Source: Takakia lepidozioides (lineage: Eukaryota; Streptophyta; Takakiopsida; Takakiales; Takakiaceae). From it: a stretch of 60,000 nucleotides of DNA. Of this stretch, positions 53,641 to 60,000 are shown piece by piece; position 1 is the first letter of the stretch, and every line of letters begins with the position of its first letter. The position numbers and the translations under genes were made by a program. Under the pieces are notes generated by a model. That model had not been told where the DNA came from. It did not search any database and saw nothing but the letters and a program-made list of their open reading frames with translations. The stretch is from the NCBI GenBank assembly GCA_030704615.1, contig CM060732.1, positions 11,100,001 through 11,160,000 on the forward strand, written 5' to 3'.

Positions 53641-55162
53641 GGTAGTAGGGTGACATGCCAGGCACTATCTAATGTAGCATAGAGGGCAGCTTGCAAGCCG
53701 CTACCGACCTACCCATTTTCAACTACCTAATAAATTTTTAGGATTTCTTACCATTCATTTGCACTAGTTTTGTATTTCACTCATCTTAATTTCCGCTTAT
53801 CTATTTGTGGCTATATACATAAGCGATGGACTCATGCAAGGTATCTTGTTTTAGTACCACCTAGAAGGTAGGTATAAGTAACAGCAGGTAGGTCGTAAAT
53901 CATAATCGGATTGGTCCTATACTGTCCTATATCGATTGCCTGTAGTCTACATCGCAAATGTATTACGCTGAGGTTGTACTCAAAAGACAAATGGATTGGA
54001 GCGAAAGAAGGTCTACGGGAGGTGGCCAGGTTGGTGGAGGCCTGTAGTAGGGCTCCGTATGCATGCGGAGCCACGCTACCACGTCATAGCCGGCCTCCTC
54101 AGGGCCAATCAGATGGTGGCTATGCGGCAAGCGCTCCCGATTGCTACGGTTATTAACCATAGTATTACAATAGCCAATACCAGCCGGGTCGGTTATTCAA
54201 TACCTTGGTTGATACCCAACCAGACCCTATATACCAGTCCAACACTGGTTCGAGTGGGTGCAGAGTGTTAATAAGTGAACGTGTAGGGAATTCCAAAAAG
54301 GCCTTGATGTGAAATGCATCGCAATTCACTTGATCACCCCCTAAAAGTGCGCAATTCAATTGAACTACTAAAACTAGCTTGAAAACAACCCTAATTTGCA
54401 ATGCAATTGAATTGTTGGCACATGAGTCAATTGAATTGTGAATTGGCAATTCAATTGAATTGTAATCTATGATTTTTAACTTATTTCTGTATATAATATA
54501 TAATATGTATATGTATATGTATATATTCAAATTATACTTATACACATATAAGAGTATAAGCTAAAAATACAAGTTGCCCATCTATTCTTGCTGGCCCTCT
54601 TTCTTGTGCCCTTGAGGAAATTGTGGAGTTGTGAAGCCACCTCAGCCTCAACGAGAAAGGGAGAGACGGAGAGAGATCAGCAGCTTCCTGTGATTCATTG
54701 GCAAAAGAAACATGGCTGGCTCCGAAAGAAACAGACAAAATCAAACTTGACAATTGATGAAAGGTTCCCCTGCATCATCTTGAGAATTATCAAAAATAAT
54801 ATTGTTTCGATACCCTGCATCTGCACTTTTTACTTTCAGTTTTGTAGCAGGGGGCGTGAACGCCGAGCCACCGCGCTGAATGCAGAAAGGTGATGGTTTC
54901 TGCATTACATGGTGGCTGATCGCCCCATCGCTTTGCAAGGGCTTGTAAAGGGCTTCATGTGCAGCTAACCGTGTCTAGAGGGGGAACCTTACTATACTGA
55001 CGTGCGGTGGATGGCAGACTGAGTGTCCGATTCTCACCTTTCAATCAAGTTCCCGATCGCTCTCATCGTACACAAAGTGTACAAAGGTGCTTCTCGATAC
55101 GAACGTGGACTTGTCGGAAGCGGTTGTCGTCGTATTTGAGGGCCCCCTTTCTTCCGGTTGTA
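53641..55162. other. No supported gene; AT and CAATTGAATTG repeats
   Basis: Includes clustered CAATTGAATTG palindromes (about 54350-54470), a TATATG tract near 54490-54530 and more copies of the AATACCAGCCGGGT phrase near 54175. Open frames are short and unrecognised. Confidence 0.5.
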
Positions 55163-56569
55163 ATGGCGAGTGATAACCATTTGGAGGTGGAGCAGTTGCG
55201 TTTATCGGTCTCATCTCGCGATGCACATCATGTCGCCATTGGCGATCCACATCATGTCGTCATTGTGGTGTATTCTGTTACGGTAAAATTCGCCGACAAT
55301 CGTCGGGAGTCGTTTTACAGATTTCCTTTGCAGAAAGATGAGAGCCGCGATCACGACATTCGATTGGCAGTTCTCCGTGCAATTACTTCCTCCGTCGTGG
55401 GTATAGAGTCCTTGGAGCTGCAACCGCCCGACACGAAGTCACATTACGAAGTGGAGTGGCAGGAGTTCTGCAGAGGCTTGTACTCCAACCAGACTTTACG
55501 ACACCTAGTCATCGGGTACTATGTTGTCGACGTAGACGGACAATTGAGTATGGTACATCACGTTGCAGAGATGCTTCGCGTGAACAACTCTCTAAAACAT
55601 CTTGAGATTGATGGGATAGCCATCAACACATATTCAGCCAAGCTCTTGGCTGTCGCTTTGCCTGAAAATCGTGCCCTGCAAAATTTGCATTTGTCTCAGT
55701 CCTTCTTTCTGCCTGTGTCTACATCCCGCGGGTCGGCAGAGGGAGTGCAAATGTTGGTGGCTCCTTTGGTTGCCACAGATCCATTAGGCTCCAACTCTGT
55801 GCTGCAGACGTTACGGATGGGGTGTTGTCTCGGATACGATAACGTCGGTTATGATGAGGCAGCCAAGCACGTGGCAGCGATGCTGTGTGGCAATTCTTCC
55901 TTGTTGGAGCTTGAGTTAATGTATTGGAATATGACGTCGGAGGGCGGTGCTGCTATCGGCAGGGCTTTGGCCACCAACACCACCCTTACAACTCTAAGCG
56001 TGTATGGCTGCAAGATTGGGGCGGATGGTGTGGAGGCGATAGCACAACATCTCGCACACCACAATTCTTCTCTCACACGCCTTAATGTTGGCGACACTTG
56101 GAGTACAGAGATAGAGGGAAGCAAGGCAGCCAACGCATTGGCCAACATGTTTCGATCCAACTCCACGTTGACCAATGTGGACGTGTCACGTAGTCGGTTT
56201 AACGAAGAAGGTATTGTGGAACTCTTCAAATCACTGGCCACCAACACGTCTTTGACAGACCTTGATCTTAGGGGTTGCGAGGTTGTTGCCGGGGACAGGG
56301 TGTTGGCAGCAATCGGGGATTCACTGCGAGCCAATCTGTGTCTACAAAGACTCCTTACAGATCAATCTTCCTTGAGCATTGTAGATTGGAGTGGTGTAGA
56401 GAGAAGGGAGCAGCAATCGGTGTTACGAGGAATGATGAGATCCGTGAGTCCGGAGGCAGCGAGCGTGTTGACTTACGGCGCCGCTGGTACTCAACCATAC
56501 TTCCACTTTCTCATATTACATTCGTCCTGTTTTGCTTTGCACCTCTTGAGGACGCCGCATGTAATGTAA
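55163..56569 (+). CDS. RNI-type leucine-rich repeat protein, copy 2, intact
   Basis: 468 residues from ATG 55163; the frame is open further up to 55007, but the upstream part has no counterpart in copy 1. Residues from about 100 carry ribonuclease-inhibitor-like LRRs of about 28 residues (LRHLVIGYYVVDVDG; LKHLEIDGIAINTY; LTTLSVYGCKIGADGVEAIA; LTDLDLRGCEVVAGDRVLAA). No kinase, F-box, NB-ARC or NACHT domain is visible in the frame. RNI repeats serve as protein-binding scaffolds. Ending YFHFLILHSSCFALHLLRTP gives a hydrophobic tail. Function unknown. It is the undamaged paralogue of 38,625-40,045. Confidence 0.75.
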   Translation: MASDNHLEVEQLRLSVSSRDAHHVAIGDPHHVVIVVYSVTVKFADNRRESFYRFPLQKDESRDHDIRLAVLRAITSSVVGIESLELQPPDTKSHYEVEWQEFCRGLYSNQTLRHLVIGYYVVDVDGQLSMVHHVAEMLRVNNSLKHLEIDGIAINTYSAKLLAVALPENRALQNLHLSQSFFLPVSTSRGSAEGVQMLVAPLVATDPLGSNSVLQTLRMGCCLGYDNVGYDEAAKHVAAMLCGNSSLLELELMYWNMTSEGGAAIGRALATNTTLTTLSVYGCKIGADGVEAIAQHLAHHNSSLTRLNVGDTWSTEIEGSKAANALANMFRSNSTLTNVDVSRSRFNEEGIVELFKSLATNTSLTDLDLRGCEVVAGDRVLAAIGDSLRANLCLQRLLTDQSSLSIVDWSGVERREQQSVLRGMMRSVSPEAASVLTYGAAGTQPYFHFLILHSSCFALHLLRTPHVM

Positions 56570-56613
56570 CAAGTTACTCCGCAACACCGTGCAAGAATTC
56601 CGAATTCAGAACT

Positions 56614-57000
56614 AATCATTGGATGGTGTGGATCGTAAGTCGATCAATGTAATAATTTGATCCTGTCGCTGAAGTGGATTACGCAGTGGAACCCCTCGGC
56701 CAGTGGGGATTGCAGCCTGTCAGACTCCCATCAAAGTTCACCTCATCCTCCCAGTGGCAGAGGGGTTCCACATCACCTAACCTGCCGTTAAGAGATGCTG
56801 TAGAGCCTGCAAACATTCTCAGTGTATACAATTTATCCCAAGATAAATGAATGAATACCAAAGTTCAAACTGAGGCTGTATCAATTTACTATGATTCATT
56901 TACTTTTACTCTCCCCTTGAAGAGATGGGCTCAAACCTTCCAAAATAAAAGTAGAATAAAAGACGCATTTCTTGGAACAAAAACACACATACGGTATCCG
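56614..57000. repeat. Duplicated flank of LRR copy 2
   Basis: Partner of 51,756-52,145. Here AACTAATCATTGG is uninterrupted and shows the pre-insertion target of the 11.7-kb element. Confidence 0.85.
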
Positions 57001-57747
57001 TATATTGCTGCGGTGCATCTAGTTCTGCTGTACTGGTCCCGTCTCGCGAAAGCTTACTCAATCCCTCCACCAACTTAGTCAAGCCAGTCACAAGTTGATG
57101 GAAGACCCACCTCTGTCTGACAGGCTGTCGGGTCCTCCACATGCTGCGTCTGGATGTGCTCACCAAATGTTTCCATTGGATTCCATGCCATTGCGCAATT
57201 GCATTCTTAGGTTTGTTCTTGTATCATCAGCCCCCACTTCTGCTTTTTGCATTTAGCAGTCAACCATAATCAACCACAAGTACTGTAGAGCGAGAGATCA
57301 CGGAGAATCATCAAGAGTTGGTGAAAAGTCGAGATCTGATGATTTCACATGCGATTGTGGTGATGGGTGGTGTGCGGTCTCAAGGCTCGTATTCCAGGAA
57401 CAGCTGCTCCGGTTGAGAGTAACAAGTGGTGTGTATCCGTGCAGGGGTTAATGACTATGGTGGAGAAAAGGTCAAAAGCAGCAACAGGAACCAAAACCAT
57501 GTGGTATGAGGTCTCCTCGTCACTCCTTGGGGGTACCAAATGGTATTGTCTACGATTGGTGTATGTTAGGCTAGGTCATAGGTGCAAGTGAGTGTGTCTG
57601 GAAGAGGTCATCGTCTCAAAGTTCCTTTCTTTTGTCATGGTAACAAGCGGACCCTTACCGCTTGGGGGCAGCCCTCCGCCCAAATTGGGCAGTCGTATGC
57701 TCTGTCTAGCATACTCGGCACTTGGGCTCGGGTTGGTTCCTGTGCTT
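57001..57747. other. No supported gene
   Basis: Possibly the 5' region of the LINE that follows; open frames are short and unassigned. Confidence 0.35.
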
Positions 57748-58057
57748 AAACTTATAGCCTGCGACTACAATCAAAATTTTAGCTCCTATCAACATCAACA
57801 CTCCTCAGGGTGATTCCTGGGAATTGGTTACTTATGCCAAATCTAGGGCTTCATGTGTAGTTTTTGGGGCGAATCCCAGGATGGACGATGTGTCCTTTAA
57901 AACTACATGCTCTAGCTTAGGCTTGGATTTCATGGCTAATGGTTCCATCTCGAGACTTGATAACAGGGGTACGTTGAAGGTTGCAATGACCAAAAGTGCT
58001 TCTAATAGAGTCCCACAGTCCCTTGATTGGCTGGAGAGCGGTCTTAGACATTGGTGA
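57748..58057 (+). CDS. LINE ORF1, C-terminal part
   Basis: Open frame preceded by an in-frame TAG near 57745 and ending in TGA (58055-58057). It contains APININTPQGDSWELVTYAK, VVFGANPRMDDVSFKTTCSS and a C-terminal VPQSLDWLESGLRHW. No CCHC knuckle is seen. The upstream part is in other frames or missing. It is taken as ORF1 because of its position directly before ORF2; no family match is recognised. Confidence 0.4.
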
Positions 58058-58061
58058 TTCA

Positions 58062-60000
58062 ATGGGGCGCTCTAGGAAGACAACCAAGGGCAAGGACTTC
58101 AACTTGAGAGTTTCTAATCGGTTTGATGCTCTGGATGAGGTTGAGTCCAAACGGCCAGAAGGACAAGATGCCCCTAAGTGTACGGAACCTGAACGTCCTG
58201 AATCTGAAGGATTTTGTACTCTGAATGGTTTACCAATCCTCAAGGTTTACACAAGACGAACAAATTCTATACACGGGGTAATTGTCCCCAAGCCGTCAGA
58301 TGGACAATCTGTCCCTAAGTGTGCAGAGCCTGAACGTCGTGTAACTGAAGGATTTGGTACTCTAAATGGTTTACCAATCCTCAAAGTCTACACAAGACGA
58401 GCAAAATCTATACACGGGGTAATTGTCCCCAAGCAGTCTGATGGACAATCTGTCCCTATGTGTGCGGAGCCTGTGCGTCGTGTAACTGAAGGATTTGGTA
58501 CCCTGAATGGTTTACCAATTCTCAAAGTTTACACAAGACGAGCAAAATCTACACATGGGGTAACTGTCCCCCCTTTGCAGAACGGTTGGCCGTCCAGGAG
58601 CAATCACAAGCTACCTAGACGACAAACAATTCACATGCAAAGGGCTGGCTTGCGGCTGGCCACTTTCAACTTCTCAGGGTTGACCAACCAAAGGAAACAA
58701 CTTGAAGTGGGACAAGTTCTTCGGACTAATGATATTCATATCTGTGCTGGGCAAGAAACATGGGAAACGTCGGATAAACTGGTTGGAGATGTCAATGGTT
58801 ATAAATGGGCAGGTAAGATGTGTACTCTCAAGGCAGCCTCTGCCAAACGTGGTCAAAAAGGGGTTGGATTCTTTGTCCGTGATTTCTTGTTTGACAATTG
58901 TGAAATTATCAACAAGGGTTTGAGGTACGAGCATAGTATCTGGCTAAAACTGAATCTGAAGGGCGGCATGAGTACGAAGGACCTCTTTGTGGGTTGTGTT
59001 TACATGCCCACAGAGGGACCCTCAGTGCTGACGCAGACAAAGCCTTCGAAGATGTAAAGCTGGACTGTGCTTCGTTCCTTGCCAAAGGTCAGGTGGTGCT
59101 ATTGGGTGACTTCAATGCCCGGGTGGGCAAAGGGCTCCATCAGGACGATATCATTGGGCCTTTTGGTGAGGACGAGCTGAATTCTAATGGCAGACGGTTA
59201 ATTAACTGCCTGGAAGAGCTTCAGCTTTTCACCTTGAATAACAGGACAAGAGGTGACCAAGTGCAGTGGACTCGTGAGAAATCCCAAACTGGGGAACGTT
59301 CCGTTGTGGACTATATCATAATGGACAAAAATTTGTTCCCCCAGTGTGCCAATGTGTTGATCGACAGAACTGATATTGGTACCTCTGACCACTTCCTGGT
59401 TTGGACTGAGATCAAAAGGTGTTTTCCCAACACCAAGAGATCTGTGAAACGTTCGATTCGGAAGTGGCGCATAGAAGAATTCCATAATGAGGAGGTCAAG
59501 GCTGAGTACGTCCAGGCCTTGCAAGAGGCTCTCCCTCATTTTGTCCAATCGCTCCAAGAACTTCAGTCTCGCTCTGACAACGCAAGAAATGAAGTCGAAA
59601 GAGCAGTGGACTCTTGGGAGAGTTTCGTTTCCTCCGTGGCTGACAAGATCATTGGGAGGAAACTAATTGTCTGCGGTAGAGCTGTTAATTGGTGGACCAA
59701 TGAGATTAAATTCAAGATAGCTGAGAGACGAGCCCTCTATAAAGAGTGCTGCAATTTGAAAACCAACAGAGAATTGTGGGCGAGGTACTACCAGCTCCGT
59801 AAAGATATCAATCAGCTTGTTAGGTCTCAGAAGAAATTATACTGGGACAAGTTATACAGTGAAATAAACTCAAACCACCATGGTGGTAATGACAAGAAAT
59901 TCTGGTTGGCCCTTCAACGTTTGTACAAGCCGAAAAACGGTCAGCAAGTACAAGCGCTGAAGACTACTAAAGGTGCAGTGGTGACTTCATCGGTTGACAT
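58062..60000 (+). CDS. LINE ORF2: three 47-residue repeats plus AP endonuclease (partial, one frameshift)
   Basis: ATG 58062 lies four bases after the ORF1 stop (TGATTCAATG). The protein starts MGRSRKTTKGKDF, then has three repeats containing GTLNGLPILKVYTRRAKSIH, then the exonuclease-endonuclease-phosphatase fold: RLATFNFSGLTNQR, ICAGQETWE, LLGDFNARVG, VVDYIIMD and GTSDHFLVW, which supply metal and catalytic residues for target nicking. One frame change at about 59,025-59,040 splits the endonuclease; after it the frame is open to the window end (WWTNEIKFKIAERRALYKEC, the usual linker before reverse transcriptase). The element is damaged by one indel or holds a sequence error. Confidence 0.78.
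58172..58595 (+). repeat. 141-bp coding tandem repeat, three units
   Basis: AATGGTTTACCAAT occurs at 58224, 58365 and 58506, exactly 141 bases apart. The frame is kept, giving three 47-residue repeats at the start of LINE ORF2. Confidence 0.9.

Larger units (their letters stand above)
57748..60000 (+). mobile_element. APE-type LINE, 5' part, continuing past the window
   Basis: Two tandem reading frames in plus orientation, the second with an AP-type endonuclease. Reverse transcriptase would lie beyond base 60000. Confidence 0.8.

Overview
This window looks like nuclear DNA from a repeat-rich streptophyte plant. A non-seed land plant (bryophyte, lycophyte or fern) or a charophyte relative fits best. 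The reasons are an intron-poor PLS-type PPR gene, a plastid thioredoxin-like gene with GT-AG introns, a plant bHLH of the AIF/IBH1 type, NLR-like LRR remains, and LTR elements, one with a tRNA-iMet primer site. The species cannot be fixed from sequence alone. No rRNA, tRNA or CRISPR array was seen.

Layout. 1-6.7 kb: truncated, decayed minus-strand copy of a Ty3/gypsy element that carries a DNA cytosine methyltransferase (DNMT); its leader holds a broken bHLH gene. It sits inside a decayed Ty1/copia element (6.7-8.1 kb). 8.3-11.9 kb: dead non-LTR element with a restriction-like endonuclease. 13.5-15.4 kb: PPR gene with one frameshift. 15.5-16.1 kb: decayed LRR fragment. 18.4-23.25 kb: unrecognised minus-strand gene, seven exons modelled from splice sites with consistent phase. 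25.2-26.6 kb: three-exon thioredoxin-like gene, the clearest host gene. 28.3-32.5 kb: two arrays of dyad-symmetric tandem repeats, the second holding a hAT-type MITE. 32.7-38.0 kb: LTR/leader relic, chromodomain gypsy relic and hAT transposase relic. 38.6-40.0 and 55.2-56.6 kb: two copies of an RNI-type LRR gene, the first frameshifted and followed by a large insertion, the second intact. 57.7-60 kb: APE-type LINE running off the window.

The centrepiece is the 11.7 kb element at 40,093-51,755 (minus strand). Its two 327-bp LTRs differ at about one base, so it is young. It encodes gag, then protease fused to a complete C5 cytosine methyltransferase, then after a single UAG in the leaky context UAG-CAA-CCA, reverse transcriptase, RNase H and integrase ending in a PHD finger. 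It therefore carries both a DNA-methylation writer and a histone-reader module. Its 3' end has an unusual A-LTR-A' arrangement, and its leader carries about 1.25 kb of 51-bp tandem repeats. At the same leader position the older copy carries a bHLH gene, which suggests the leader is a cargo site.
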